64,000 nt of DNA from Sinorhizobium meliloti 4H41 (GCF_000375585.1 NZ_AQWP01000002.1:868001-932000), one strand, 5' to 3'. Counted from the stretch's first letter, positions 17,513-26,644 are shown. The notes: generated by a model from the letters alone, not told the origin. A program made the numbers and translations.

Positions 17513-18280
17513 CTACGCGCTTTGTGCCACCGCTTCCCGCCGGAACCCCTTGCTCGCGACCATGAGATTGCGCGTATATTCCTCCGCAATGCGGCCGGCG
17601 ACCAGGTCGGCCGAGGTCAGCCGCTCCACAACGCGGCCGTTCTGCATCACCGCCAGCCGTTCGCACATATGGGTGACGACGCCGAGATCGTGGCTCACCA
17701 TGATGAAGGTCAGGCCGCGGTCGCGCCGCACCTCTTCGAGGAGGTTCAGCACTTCCGCCTGCACGGACGCGTCGAGCGCCGAGGTCGGCTCGTCGAGGAG
17801 CAGGATCGAGGGTTCCAAGATGAGGGCGCGTGCGATCGCGACGCGCTGGCGCTGGCCACCGGAGAGCTGGTGCGGATAGCGGAAGCGGAAACCGGATCCG
17901 AGGCCCACCTCGTCCAGGGCCTTCAGGATACGGCGCTCGCCGTCGCCGATGCCGTGGATCGCCAGAGGCTCCATCAGCTGCCGGTCGACCGTCTGGCGCG
18001 GATGCAGCGAACCGTAAGGATCCTGGAACACCATCTGCACCGCCCGATAAAAGGCCTTGTCACGACGCGTGCCACGAACCTCGCGGCCTGAAACCCGGAT
18101 CGTTCCTTCACTTGCCGCGGTGAGGCCGGCGACGGCGCGCAGCAGTGTGGACTTGCCCGAGCCGGATTCGCCGACGAGGCCGAAGGACTCGCCCTTCGCG
18201 ACATCCACGCGGACGGCATCGAGCGCCTTGAACTCGTCGAAGACGACGCTCAGATTTTCGACGGATACGGCCTCGGTCAT
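17513..18280 (-). CDS. peptide ABC transporter, ATP-binding subunit (DppF/OppF-like)
   Basis: The 255-residue nucleotide-binding subunit carries Walker A 'GESGSGKST', signature '[15 protein letters not shown]', Walker B 'ILLLDEPTSAL' and H-loop 'MVSHDLGVV'. It lacks the longer C-terminal Fe-S extension of many OppF proteins. ATG at 18280 overlaps the stop of the preceding ATPase gene by ATGA. Last gene of the dipeptidase-transporter operon; it energises peptide import with its partner ATPase. Confidence 0.92.
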   Translation of the reverse strand: MTEAVSVENLSVVFDEFKALDAVRVDVAKGESFGLVGESGSGKSTLLRAVAGLTAASEGTIRVSGREVRGTRRDKAFYRAVQMVFQDPYGSLHPRQTVDRQLMEPLAIHGIGDGERRILKALDEVGLGSGFRFRYPHQLSGGQRQRVAIARALILEPSILLLDEPTSALDASVQAEVLNLLEEVRRDRGLTFIMVSHDLGVVTHMCERLAVMQNGRVVERLTSADLVAGRIAEEYTRNLMVASKGFRREAVAQSA

Positions 18281-19110
18281 AGCGCCCACTCCGGTTTGCG
18301 GTCGAGCACCGGCAATGGATGGCGATCCGCCCCGATCACCGGCATGCAGTTCAGGAGACCTCGTGTATAGGGATGCTTGGCGTTGCCGAGTTCCGATGCG
18401 GCGATCTCCTCGACGATCCTGCCCGCATACATCACCAGAACGCGGTCGCAGAAGGAGGAGACGAGGCGCAGGTCGTGCGAGACGAAGATCAGCCCCATGC
18501 CGCGTTCCGCCACCAGCTTGTCGAGGATCGCGAGGACTTCGAGCTGAACCGTCACGTCGAGCGCCGAGGTCGGCTCGTCCGCGATCAGGAGTTCCGGCCC
18601 GGCAACCAGCATCATGGCGATCATCGCCCGTTGTCCCATGCCGCCCGAGACCTCGTGCGGATAGAGGTCGAAGACGCGGGAAGCATCGCGGATCTGCACG
18701 GCCGCGAGCATGTCGAGCGCCCTCTCCCGCGCTTCCGCGCGGCCGACCTTCTCATGCCGCCGCAAGGTCTCGACGATCTGCCGTCCAATGCTCATCACCG
18801 GGTTCAGCGAATATTTCGGATCCTGCAGGATCATGGCGATGCGCTTGCCACGCAGGTCCCGCCGGAGTTTTGGGGAGGCCGAAAGAAGATCGATCCCTTC
18901 GAAGGCAAGCCGTTTCGCCGTCACTTCCGCGTGCGGCGGCGTCAGCCCCATGATGGCACGGCCCGTCTGCGACTTGCCCGAGCCGCTTTCGCCGACGATG
19001 CCGAGGCGCTCGCGCCCGAGGGTAAAGGAAACCCCGCGAACGGCCTCGACAACCCCGGTGCGCGTCGGGAACCGGACCCGGAGGTCCTCGACTGTCAGAA
19101 GCGCGCTCAT
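18277..19110 (-). CDS. peptide ABC transporter, ATP-binding subunit (DppD/OppD-like)
   Basis: The 277-residue ATPase has Walker A 'GESGSGKSQ' (the final Ser/Thr of the motif is followed by Gln), 'MILQDPKYSLNPVMSIGRQ', signature 'VSGGMGQRAMIAMML' and Walker B 'LLIADEPTSALD'. The signature reads VSGGM rather than LSGGQ, as in many OppD-type subunits. It overlaps both its neighbours by 4 bp. It pairs with the downstream ATPase. Confidence 0.92.
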   Translation of the reverse strand: MSALLTVEDLRVRFPTRTGVVEAVRGVSFTLGRERLGIVGESGSGKSQTGRAIMGLTPPHAEVTAKRLAFEGIDLLSASPKLRRDLRGKRIAMILQDPKYSLNPVMSIGRQIVETLRRHEKVGRAEARERALDMLAAVQIRDASRVFDLYPHEVSGGMGQRAMIAMMLVAGPELLIADEPTSALDVTVQLEVLAILDKLVAERGMGLIFVSHDLRLVSSFCDRVLVMYAGRIVEEIAASELGNAKHPYTRGLLNCMPVIGADRHPLPVLDRKPEWAL

Positions 19111-20039
19111 TGGCCGCTCTCCCGGGGATCGAGCGCATCGCGCAGCCCGTCACCGAGCAGGTTGAAGCCGAGGCTGACGATCAGGATGGCGATGCCGGGC
19201 ATGGTCGCCACCCACCACTGGTCGAGGATGAAGCGCCGGCCGGAGGCGATCATGGCGCCCCATTCCGGCAGCGGTGGTTGCGCGCCGAGGCCGAGGAAGC
19301 CGAGGCCCGCGGCCGTCAGGATGATGCCGGCCATGTCGAGCGTAACGCGGACGATCAGCGACGACATGCACATGGGCATGACATGGCGGAAGACGATGCG
19401 CAGGGGCGAGGCGCCCATCAGCCGCACAGCGGCGATGTAATCGGAGTTGCGCACTGTCAGCGTTTCGGCGCGGGCGATGCGCGCATAGGGCGGCCAGGAG
19501 GTGATGGCGATCGCGATCACCGCATTTTCGATCCCCGGGCCGAGCGCCGCGACGAAGGCCAGCGCGAGCACGAGCTTCGGAAAGGCGAGGAAGATGTCGG
19601 TGATGCGCATGAGGACCGCGTCAACCCATCCGCCGGCATAGCCGGCGACGGCGCCGACGATCAGGCCGACCGGTGCCGCGATGACTGCGACGAGAAGGAC
19701 GACGAGGAGCGTCAGCCGCGAACCGTGTATCAGCCGGGAGAGAATGTCGCGACCCTGGTCGTCCGTGCCGAGCAGATAGCTTTCGCTGCCGGGCGGCAGA
19801 AGCCGCGCGCCGGCAAGGTTTCCGATGACCGGAGAGTGAGGCGCGAGCGCATCGGCGAAGATCGCAACGAATACGAGCGCGAGCAGAATGCAAAGGCCGA
19901 GCACCGCAAGCCGGTTGGCGGAGAAGCGCCGCCAGGTCATATAGGCGCGGCCGAGCCGAGCCTGGGTCCGCGACTGCGGGCGATCTGAAAGCAGCCACTC
20001 GCGGCGCGTCATCGGGCGTGTTTCGGTGGCAAGGCTCAT
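19107..20039 (-). CDS. peptide ABC transporter, permease (DppC-like)
   Basis: A 310-residue inner-membrane permease with an N-terminal cytoplasmic tail followed by one helix ('LAVLGLCILLALVFVAIFAD'), then five further hydrophobic segments. The DppC-type loop 'AVRLMGASPLRIVFRHVMP' is present, as is the OppC N-domain motif 'HLLGTDDQGRD'-like 'LLGTDDQGRDILSRL'. The start overlaps the end of the other permease gene. Confidence 0.93.
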   Translation of the reverse strand: MSLATETRPMTRREWLLSDRPQSRTQARLGRAYMTWRRFSANRLAVLGLCILLALVFVAIFADALAPHSPVIGNLAGARLLPPGSESYLLGTDDQGRDILSRLIHGSRLTLLVVLLVAVIAAPVGLIVGAVAGYAGGWVDAVLMRITDIFLAFPKLVLALAFVAALGPGIENAVIAIAITSWPPYARIARAETLTVRNSDYIAAVRLMGASPLRIVFRHVMPMCMSSLIVRVTLDMAGIILTAAGLGFLGLGAQPPLPEWGAMIASGRRFILDQWWVATMPGIAILIVSLGFNLLGDGLRDALDPRESGQ

Positions 20040-21103
20040 CGGGCGCGCGTCCTCGGGTCAAGCGTCCGGTAGAGAAGATCGGACAGGAGATTGATGGCGA
20101 TGAAGACCGATCCGATGATGATCGTGCCGCCGAGAACGGCATTCATGTCGGCATTCTGCAGTGAATTGGTGATGTAGAGGCCGAGCCCCGGCCAGGCGAA
20201 TACGGTCTCCGTCAGGACCGACCCTTCGAGCAGGCCGGCATAGGAGAGCGCGATCACCGTCACCAGCGGCACCGCCGCATTGCGCAGCGCGTGCGTCCAT
20301 ATGATCCGCGCCTCCGAAAGGCCCTTGGCTCGCGCCGCAACGATATATTCCTGCTGCAGCTCGTTCAGCATGAAGCTGCGGGTCATGCGGCTGATATAGG
20401 CGAGCGAGAAATAGCCGAGCAGCGAAGCCGGCAGGATGATGTGCCGGAAGACGTCGCGGAAAACGTCCCATTGGCCCTGCCAGGCCGAGTCCAGGAGGTA
20501 GAAACCGGTGGCCGGCGTGAAGCTGTATTCGTAGACGATATCGATGCGGCCGGGGTAGGCGACCCATTGCAGCCGCGCATAGAAGACGAGCAGCGCGAGC
20601 AATGCCAGCCAGAAGATCGGCACGGAATAGCCGACGAGGCCGATGACGCGAACAACCTGGTCGGCGATGCTGCCGCGCTTGACGGCGGCGAGAACGCCCA
20701 GCGGCACGCCGATGAATGCGCCGATCAGGGTTCCGAGCGTCGCGAGTTCCATGGTGGCCGGAAAGACGCGGCGGATATCCGCCATGACCGGATTGGTGGT
20801 CAGCACCGAGGTCCCGAAGTCGCCGGTGAATGCTTGCCGGCAGTAGATGAAGAACTGCTGGTAAAGCGGCAGGTTGAGCCCCATCGCTTCGCGCGTGCGT
20901 TCCACGACGTGATTCGGCGCCCGATCGCCGAGAACGGCGAGCACCGGATCGATCGGGATGACGCGGCCGATGAAGAAGGTGACGGCGAGAAGGCCGAGAT
21001 AGGTGGTTGCCACGACGACGAGAAACTGCAGTACCGCGACAAACGCCTTCCGGGAACGGGCGCGCCGGCGCCCGCTCATGGGTTCAATTCCGCTCATGCT
21101 CAA
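20036..21103 (-). CDS. peptide ABC transporter, permease (DppB-like)
   Basis: A 355-residue permease with a charged N-terminus, a first helix near residues 18-45, an extended periplasmic region and about five further helices. The EAA-type loop 'AARAKGLSEARIIWTHALRN' is clear. It lies 17 bp downstream of the solute-binding-protein gene and overlaps the second permease gene by 4 bp. Confidence 0.93.
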   Translation of the reverse strand: MSMSGIEPMSGRRRARSRKAFVAVLQFLVVVATTYLGLLAVTFFIGRVIPIDPVLAVLGDRAPNHVVERTREAMGLNLPLYQQFFIYCRQAFTGDFGTSVLTTNPVMADIRRVFPATMELATLGTLIGAFIGVPLGVLAAVKRGSIADQVVRVIGLVGYSVPIFWLALLALLVFYARLQWVAYPGRIDIVYEYSFTPATGFYLLDSAWQGQWDVFRDVFRHIILPASLLGYFSLAYISRMTRSFMLNELQQEYIVAARAKGLSEARIIWTHALRNAAVPLVTVIALSYAGLLEGSVLTETVFAWPGLGLYITNSLQNADMNAVLGGTIIIGSVFIAINLLSDLLYRTLDPRTRAR

Positions 21104-21120
21104 GGGAACGGTCCTTTCGA

Positions 21121-22761
21121 CTATTCCTTGGATACGTTCCAGACGTAGTTGGTGTCGAAGCTCGGTCCGAGCTTGAAGCCCTCGACGTTGCCACGGAGGC
21201 CGGCGACCTCCGTCTGCTGAAAGATCAGGATGAAAGGACTATTCTCGAGAACCGTCTTCTGCAGCTCCTTGTAGATATCGGCGCGCTTGGCGCTGTCGCG
21301 TTCGAGGAGCGCGTCCTTGGTCTTCTTGCTGAGTTCCGGAACGTCCCAGGCGTTGCGCCAGGCGAGCGTCTTGTTCGTGCCTTCGTCGGAATTGTCCGGA
21401 TTGTTGGTGAAGGTATCGGCATTGGAGTGCGGATCGAAATAATCCATGCCCCACTGACCGATATACATATCGTGGTTGCGGGCGCGGTACTTGGTCAGCG
21501 TCTGTTTGCCGTCACCGGGAATGATTTCGAGCTTCACGCCCGCCTCGGCCAGCGTCTGCTGGAAAGATTCGGCAATGCCGGTCACCGGCTGGGTGTTGCG
21601 CACGTCCATCGTGACCGTGAAGCCGTCGGGATAACCCGCCTTCGCCAGCAGTTCCTTCGCCTTGGCAACGTCGAACGTGTAGGGGTTCTCGTTGAGAGCA
21701 CCGAGCACGCCCTTCGGCAGGAAGCTCTGGTGTATCTCGCCTATGCCCTTGATCAGCGTCGAGCCGATCGCGTCATAGTCGACGAGATACTTGAAGGCCT
21801 GCTGTACCTCGGGTTTTGCCAGCGTCTCGTTCTTCTGATTGAGGCTGATATAGTAGACCGTGCCCTTCGGCGCGCTCGCCGTCGCCAGATCGGCATTTTT
21901 GCCGACCGCCTCGTAATCGCCCGGCTCGAGGTTTCGCGCCACGTCGATGTCGCCGGCTTCGAGCGCCAGCCGCTGGCCGGAGCTTTCCTTCATGTGGCGG
22001 TAGATGACGCGGGCGAGTTTCGCCGGTTCGCCGTAGAAGTTTTCGTTGCGCTCCAGAACCACGACCTCGTTTGCGCGCCATTCGCGCAGCTTGAACGGAC
22101 CGGATCCGGCGTAACCGGTCTTCAGCCATTCATTGCCGAAGTCGTTGTCGTATTTGTATTCGTCGCTCGGCGTAACGGATTTCACGTGCTCGAGCACGAG
22201 CTTCTTGTCCACGACGGAGGCGACGGTCGCCGTGAGACAGTTGAGCACGAAGCTCGGCGCGTAGGGCTGGTCGACCGTGAAGACGAAGGTCTCGGCGTCG
22301 GCGGCCTTCGCCTTTTCCGTGACGTTGTCGCCGGTGAGGCCGAACTGCGTAAGAATGAAGGCCGGGCTCTTGTCGAGCTTGACGGCGCGTTCAAACGAAT
22401 AGGCGACGTCCTCGGCGGTGATCGGATTGCCGGAGGCGAATTTCATGCCGGACTTGAGCTTGAACGTATAGGTCAGGCCGTCATCGGAGACCGTCCAGCT
22501 TTCGGCGAGGTCGCCGATGACCTTGGACGTGTCGTTGAGATCGAGGCGGACGAGCAGGCTGTAGGTGTTGCTGGTCATCTCGGCGGTCGACAGCTCGAAA
22601 GCTTCGCCCGGATCCATGGTGATGATGTCGTCGAACGCGAAGCCCTCGACCAGCGTATCCTTCGGCGTTTCCGCGAAGGACGGCTGGGCCGCACCCATTG
22701 CCATGGCGAGTGCCGCCGAGGCGGCAAGAACTCGAAAACGTCCGTTGAGCTTGTGCATCAT
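21121..22761 (-). CDS. peptide ABC transporter, solute-binding protein (family 5)
   Basis: The 546-residue periplasmic protein starts at MMHKLNGRFRV, with GAGGGA as ribosome-binding site 8 bp upstream, and has a signal peptide cleaved near 'AAQPSFA-ETP'. Family 5 features include 'LAESWTVSDDGLTYTFKLKSGMKFASGNPITAEDV' split over residues ~70-105, 'YKSGNAG'-like 'LKTGYAGSGPFKLREW', and a dipeptide/oligopeptide-binding C-lobe. It presents peptides to the DppBC-like permeases. Adjacency to a dipeptidase gene suggests that imported dipeptides are cleaved in the cell. Confidence 0.93.
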   Translation of the reverse strand: MMHKLNGRFRVLAASAALAMAMGAAQPSFAETPKDTLVEGFAFDDIITMDPGEAFELSTAEMTSNTYSLLVRLDLNDTSKVIGDLAESWTVSDDGLTYTFKLKSGMKFASGNPITAEDVAYSFERAVKLDKSPAFILTQFGLTGDNVTEKAKAADAETFVFTVDQPYAPSFVLNCLTATVASVVDKKLVLEHVKSVTPSDEYKYDNDFGNEWLKTGYAGSGPFKLREWRANEVVVLERNENFYGEPAKLARVIYRHMKESSGQRLALEAGDIDVARNLEPGDYEAVGKNADLATASAPKGTVYYISLNQKNETLAKPEVQQAFKYLVDYDAIGSTLIKGIGEIHQSFLPKGVLGALNENPYTFDVAKAKELLAKAGYPDGFTVTMDVRNTQPVTGIAESFQQTLAEAGVKLEIIPGDGKQTLTKYRARNHDMYIGQWGMDYFDPHSNADTFTNNPDNSDEGTNKTLAWRNAWDVPELSKKTKDALLERDSAKRADIYKELQKTVLENSPFILIFQQTEVAGLRGNVEGFKLGPSFDTNYVWNVSKE

Positions 22762-22808
22762 ATCGCGCTTCCCTCTTTTAACCCTTCTCGGGCTTTTCTT
22801 CATGATGA

Positions 22809-23864
22809 TCAGGCAGGCTTGTGCCACGCCTGACCCAGAACTCTCAGCCAGTTCTCCCGGCATATTTTCGCCAGTTCGGCGTCACCATATCCGGCGTCTT
22901 CCAGCGCGGCAACGAGCTTCTGATTTCCCGCCGCGTCGGCGATTTCCTCGGGGATGGTCGCGCCGTCGAAGTCCGATCCGAGCGCCACGCAATCGATACC
23001 GATACGTTCGACCAGATGGTCGACGTGGCGGACCATGTCGGAAAGCGGCGTCGTCGCGTTCTCCTGCCCATCGGGGCGCAGCATCGTCGTCGCATAGTTG
23101 AGGCCGACGATGCCGCGGCTCTCGCGGATGGCGTCGAGCTGCCGGTCGGTCAGGTTGCGGGCGACCGGCGTCAGCGCATGAGCATTGGAATGGCTGGCGA
23201 CGAGCGGCTGGTCGGTCGTCTTCGCCACGTCCCAGAAACCCTTTTCCGTGATGTGCGCGAGGTCGATCAGAATGCCGAGCCGGTTGCAGGCGCGCACGAG
23301 TTCGAAGCCGGCTTCGGTAAGGCCGGGCCCCGTATCGGGCGACATCGGGTAGGCGAAGGGAACGCCATGACCGAACACGTTATGGCGGCTCCATACAGGG
23401 CCGAGCGAGCGAAGTCCGGCGGCGTGGAAAGTCTCGAGCGCCGCGAGGTCGGGCCCGATCGCCTCGCAGCCCTCCATATGCAGGACGGCAGCAAACACTT
23501 CGTCGGCCATTGCCGCGCGTATCTCTTCAACCGAACGGCAAAGCCGCCAGGCGCCCGCGCGGTCGAGCTTGAACGCGATGTCTGCGAGCTCCATGGCGGT
23601 CGCGAGCGACGGCAAGTGGTCGAGCGGCGCCGCCATGGGCGTCGCGTAATGGCCATTCTCATCCGGCGTCTTGAGCACCAGATCGCCGGACGGGACGTAA
23701 ATCGCACAGAGGCCGCCTGCGAGACCGCCTGCCCTGGCGCGCGCCGCATCGATGTGGCCCTTATCGGTGCCTTCCGAAAACTCGGCCACCGGGTCGGCAC
23801 CGCCGCGTGCATGTTGCCAAAGGCGCAAAAGCACATCGTTATGGCCGTCGAAAACCGCCTGCAT
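22809..23864 (-). CDS. membrane-dipeptidase family (PF01244) zinc dipeptidase
   Basis: A 351-residue amidohydrolase-fold dipeptidase. Metal ligands are visible in 'FDGHNDVLL' (His/Asp), 'LHMEGCEAI' (bridging Glu), 'VASHSNAHAL' and 'ALGSDFDGA'. Bacterial members lack the GPI anchor of renal dipeptidase and hydrolyse diverse dipeptides, including ones with a D-residue at the C-terminus. There is no signal peptide, so it is probably cytoplasmic. ATG at 23864 is preferred over the TTG two codons earlier. First gene of the operon that continues into the peptide transporter, 47 bp downstream. Confidence 0.92.
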   Translation of the reverse strand: MQAVFDGHNDVLLRLWQHARGGADPVAEFSEGTDKGHIDAARARAGGLAGGLCAIYVPSGDLVLKTPDENGHYATPMAAPLDHLPSLATAMELADIAFKLDRAGAWRLCRSVEEIRAAMADEVFAAVLHMEGCEAIGPDLAALETFHAAGLRSLGPVWSRHNVFGHGVPFAYPMSPDTGPGLTEAGFELVRACNRLGILIDLAHITEKGFWDVAKTTDQPLVASHSNAHALTPVARNLTDRQLDAIRESRGIVGLNYATTMLRPDGQENATTPLSDMVRHVDHLVERIGIDCVALGSDFDGATIPEEIADAAGNQKLVAALEDAGYGDAELAKICRENWLRVLGQAWHKPA

Positions 23865-24043
23865 TCCCAAATTTTCCTTCGTTATATCAGGGAGATCGGA
23901 TGGGACATCGCCACCGCGCGTCCGGACGGAGACGAAAGGCGATGCTATTGAAACGGACTGCGCATTTCAATGAATATCCGGGAATTTCAGTGGATAGGCT
24001 GTAGCGAAAACTTGCAGGAAGCCGACCGCGATCGTCACCGCGA

Positions 24044-24385
24044 TCAATGGAACGTGGATTTCGAGAAGAGGTTGAGTACCAGCACGCCGGCGATGATGAG
24101 CCCCAGCCCGAGAATAGCCGGCAGATCGAGCTTCTGACCGAAAACTACGTAGCCGGCGATCGAGATCAGCACGATGCCGAGGCCGCTCCAGAGCGCATAG
24201 GCGATCCCGACCGGGATGTAGCGGAGCGCATAGGAGAGGAAGAAGAAGGCGACCGCGTAGCACAGAACCATGAGCACGGTGGGCGTCAGCCGCGTGAAGT
24301 GCTGCGCCGCCTGCATGGCGGAAGTGCCGAGCACTTCGAAGACGATGGCGATCACCAGAACGGTGTAGAGCGTGGCGGGATTCAC
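24044..24385 (-). CDS. small multidrug resistance (SMR) family transporter
   Basis: The 113-residue protein has four hydrophobic helices filling most of the chain. The conserved membrane glutamate is in the first helix ('VLVIAIVFEVLGTSAMQAAQ'), and 'PVGIAYALWSGLGIVLI' and 'GLGLIIAGVLVLNL' are typical. It acts as a dimeric proton-coupled exporter of cationic compounds. It is transcribed downstream of a TetR gene (47 bp apart) that has its own palindromic operator, so the pair is probably one drug-inducible operon. Confidence 0.9.
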   Translation of the reverse strand: MNPATLYTVLVIAIVFEVLGTSAMQAAQHFTRLTPTVLMVLCYAVAFFFLSYALRYIPVGIAYALWSGLGIVLISIAGYVVFGQKLDLPAILGLGLIIAGVLVLNLFSKSTFH

Positions 24386-24431
24386 GGAACGTCTCCGATC
24401 GAAGTATGGGAAAGCGGCACGGGTCTGCCCT

Positions 24432-24986
24432 CTATTCCAGCGAAAGCGCGTTGAGTTTCTGAAGCAGGATCGCCCTGGTCGACGCTTCGATGTCGTGGCT
24501 GCGCATCAGATCCGACAGCCAGACGCCATCGGCGGCGAAGCGGGCGAGCAGGCAATTTGGCGAACTGTCCGTCGCGGCGAATTGCGCGGACCGGCGCGCC
24601 ACCCATTCGCGCCAACGCTCCTTGAGGTGCGGCTCGGCCAGGAGCGCAATGGTCAGCATCTGCCAACCTTGCGCCTCCGCATCGAGCGCGAAACAGACGC
24701 CGAGATAGGCACGCGTAAAGCGTCCCTTTTCGACGTCATCTCCGGCCATCGCTTCGTCGAGGGCGCTGTCGAAACGCACGACAAGATCATCGAAGAGGGC
24801 GTCGAGCAGAGCCAGCTTGTTCGGGAAATGGTGCAACAGCCCGCCTTTGCTGACACCCGCCGCCTGCGATACGGCGTCGAGGGTGACCGCGGCGATGCCC
24901 TGCTCCAGCGACAGGCGTCCCGCGACCTCCAGCAATTGCCGGCGGACGCGTTGCGGCTGTTTTTTTCTTGATGGGGCGTTTGTCAT
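24432..24986 (-). CDS. TetR-family repressor, likely regulator of the SMR pump
   Basis: A 184-residue protein with a typical N-terminal TetR helix-turn-helix, 'TLDAVSQAAGVSKGGLLHHFPNK' spanning residues ~36-58, and an unassigned ligand-binding C-terminal domain. It is followed directly by the SMR transporter gene. A perfect 6-bp inverted repeat (25000-25013) lies 14 bp upstream of the start, which suggests negative autoregulation of the operon. Confidence 0.92.
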   Translation of the reverse strand: MTNAPSRKKQPQRVRRQLLEVAGRLSLEQGIAAVTLDAVSQAAGVSKGGLLHHFPNKLALLDALFDDLVVRFDSALDEAMAGDDVEKGRFTRAYLGVCFALDAEAQGWQMLTIALLAEPHLKERWREWVARRSAQFAATDSSPNCLLARFAADGVWLSDLMRSHDIEASTRAILLQKLNALSLE

Positions 24987-24999
24987 ATCTCATAAACAT

Positions 25000-25013
25000 A
25001 CCGTCTGGACGGT
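25000..25013. promoter_or_regulatory. TetR-type operator
   Basis: ACCGTC-TG-GACGGT is a perfect 6-bp inverted repeat with a 2-bp spacer in an AT-rich flank (ataaacat...ttgtcaa). It is placed immediately upstream of the TetR start codon and resembles operators of TetR-regulated efflux genes. Confidence 0.75.
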
Positions 25014-25160
25014 TTGTCAAGTGGCTTTCCTCGGGGCGACGATTGTCGCGCGGAAGGCAGACGACGATCTCTGCCGCGCCGAAAAGCCGCAAGCGAAGGA
25101 ATGGCAAGGCATTGCCCGCCCGGGTCGCGCGCTGTACCAATCCCGGCGAGGAACGTGACC

Positions 25161-25553
25161 ATGACGGAACCGCAAACGACGACGCTTTACGAGGCGATCG
25201 GTGGCGACGCCACCGTGCGCGCCCTGACGCGGCGCTTCTACGAACTGATGGACAGCCTGCCCGAGGCGGCGAACTGCCGCGCCATCCACCCGCCGGATCT
25301 GACCGGCAGCGAGGAAAAGTTCTACGAATATCTGACCGGCTGGCTCGGTGGACCGCCGATCTATGTGCAGAAACGCGGCCACCCCATGCTGCGTCGCCGG
25401 CACTTCATTGCCGGGATCGGGCCTGTCGAGCGCGACGAATGGCTTCTCTGCTTCACCCGCGCACTCGAAGAAACCGTCTCCCACCCGAAGCTGAGGGAGA
25501 TCATTCTGGAGCCGATCACCCGGCTCGCCCATCATATGCAGAACAAGGAATAG
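25161..25553 (+). CDS. group II truncated hemoglobin
   Basis: The 130-residue globin starts at MTEPQTTTLYEAIGG. The 2-on-2 globin pattern is visible: 'LYEAIGGDATVRALTRRFYELM', the group II motif 'YLTGWLGGPPIYVQKRGHPMLRRRH' (proximal His region), and 'DEWLLCFTRALEE' with the conserved Trp. These proteins bind O2 or NO and may detoxify reactive nitrogen species, which would be relevant in nodules. The frame is open further upstream but without family similarity. It is divergent from the TetR gene and followed 6 bp later by a DUF423-like gene. Confidence 0.92.
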   Translation: MTEPQTTTLYEAIGGDATVRALTRRFYELMDSLPEAANCRAIHPPDLTGSEEKFYEYLTGWLGGPPIYVQKRGHPMLRRRHFIAGIGPVERDEWLLCFTRALEETVSHPKLREIILEPITRLAHHMQNKE

Positions 25554-25558
25554 CCAGG

Positions 25559-25921
25559 ATGCCGAACAGCGGACTGCGCTCGACCATGCTTTTCGTAGCC
25601 GGCCTCATGGGCCTCTTCGGCGTCGCGAGTGCCGCCGCCGCTTCGCATGGCGATCCGCGTCTTCTCGGCGGCGCATCGGCCATGTGCCTCGCCCACGCAC
25701 CGGCGCTCGTCGCGCTTCATGCCGGATGGGCGCACTTCCGCACCGCCGCCCTCGCCGCCTTGCTGCTGGCGGCAGGCACGGCACTCTTTGCCGGAGACCT
25801 CACCATGCGCCATTTCTCGGGCCACGGCCTCTTCCCAATGTCGGCGCCGCTCGGGGGCCTGACGATGATGGCCGGCTGGCTTGCCGTCGCGATCGGGGCA
25901 TTCCTGCGCCCGGAAGCGTGA
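25559..25921 (+). CDS. DUF423-like small membrane protein
   Basis: A 120-residue inner-membrane protein with about four hydrophobic segments and the DUF423 (YgdD-like) layout: 'GLMGLFGVASAAAASHG', 'HFRTAALAALLLAAGTALFAGD' and 'APLGGLTMMAGWLAVAIGAF'. Function unknown. The start lies 5 bp after the truncated hemoglobin stop, so the two genes are probably coexpressed. Confidence 0.8.
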   Translation: MPNSGLRSTMLFVAGLMGLFGVASAAAASHGDPRLLGGASAMCLAHAPALVALHAGWAHFRTAALAALLLAAGTALFAGDLTMRHFSGHGLFPMSAPLGGLTMMAGWLAVAIGAFLRPEA

Positions 25922-26061
25922 GGAGGGACAAGCCCGAAGTACAGGAATTCCGGTAAGAGGGGAGTTTCAGTATGCAGTCGCACATTTTCGGAGGCAGACT
26001 GGCCTTCCGGATGAAAGTGAACCAAACCTGTTGAGATTCGGAGGCCTGCAATCTCTCCTCG

Positions 26062-26178
26062 CCTCATTCCTGTGATTGTCACAGGGATCCAGCAGCGCCG
26101 CGTCTGCGGCGCGGGAAGCGTTCTTTCAGCCCAAGGACTTGGTCTGGCTGGATTCCTGTGACAAGCACAGGAATGAGG
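26062..26178. repeat. intergenic palindromic repeat, family A copy 1
   Basis: A 117-bp element bounded by inverted 13-bp ends (cctcattcctgtg and cacaggaatgagg) with an internal palindrome cgccgcgtctgcggcgcg. A diverged copy lies at 38068-38180; they share the internal palindrome and the ttctttcagccc tract. The rest of the 25922-26228 gap shows no gene. Confidence 0.7.
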
Positions 26179-26228
26179 AAATCAAACAAGCCGCCGCGGG
26201 TTCGTCAAGCATGACGGCGCGCTGAAGA

Positions 26229-26543
26229 TCAGGCACCCTCGACGACGGTAAAGCCCTCGAACTTCGGGGGACCGAGATACATTGCCTTGTTTTCGCCGGC
26301 GCTTCGGTGCGCCGCCCGGAAATTATCGGACTTGGTCCAGGCGATGAAGGCGTCCCTGGTCTCCCAGGCCGATTTCGAAATAAAAGGCGTGTAGCCTTCC
26401 TCCGGCACGCTGTCGCCGCGCAGCAGATGGAATTCGATGAAGCCCGGCATCTCCGAGAGAGAAGAGTCCCGCGCCTTCCAGACCGCCTCGAAGGCCTCCT
26501 CCTGGCCGGCTGCGACACGGAAACGGTTCATGGCGAAAAACAT
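26229..26543 (-). CDS. antibiotic-biosynthesis-monooxygenase domain protein, probable heme monooxygenase
   Basis: The 104-residue protein starts at MFFAMNRFRV with AGGAGA upstream. It has the dimeric ferredoxin-like ABM fold signature: 'MNRFRVAAGQEEAFEAVWKARD', 'MPGFIEFHLLRGD' and 'YTPFISKSAWETRDAFIAWTKSDNFRAAHR'. This matches the IsdG/HmuQ-type heme-degrading enzymes of rhizobia. It would release iron from heme imported by HmuTUV. Proximity to tonB and hmuPSTUV supports this; catalytic activity is inferred. Confidence 0.82.
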   Translation of the reverse strand: MFFAMNRFRVAAGQEEAFEAVWKARDSSLSEMPGFIEFHLLRGDSVPEEGYTPFISKSAWETRDAFIAWTKSDNFRAAHRSAGENKAMYLGPPKFEGFTVVEGA

Positions 26544-26644
26544 GGCTAGCTCTCCTGTAGCGGGATGAGGAAAGTGTGTGCGGTTTTTCGCCCGCATCCC
26601 GCGCCTCAACTATTAGCGCATCCCAATGTTTCATGGAAACACTG

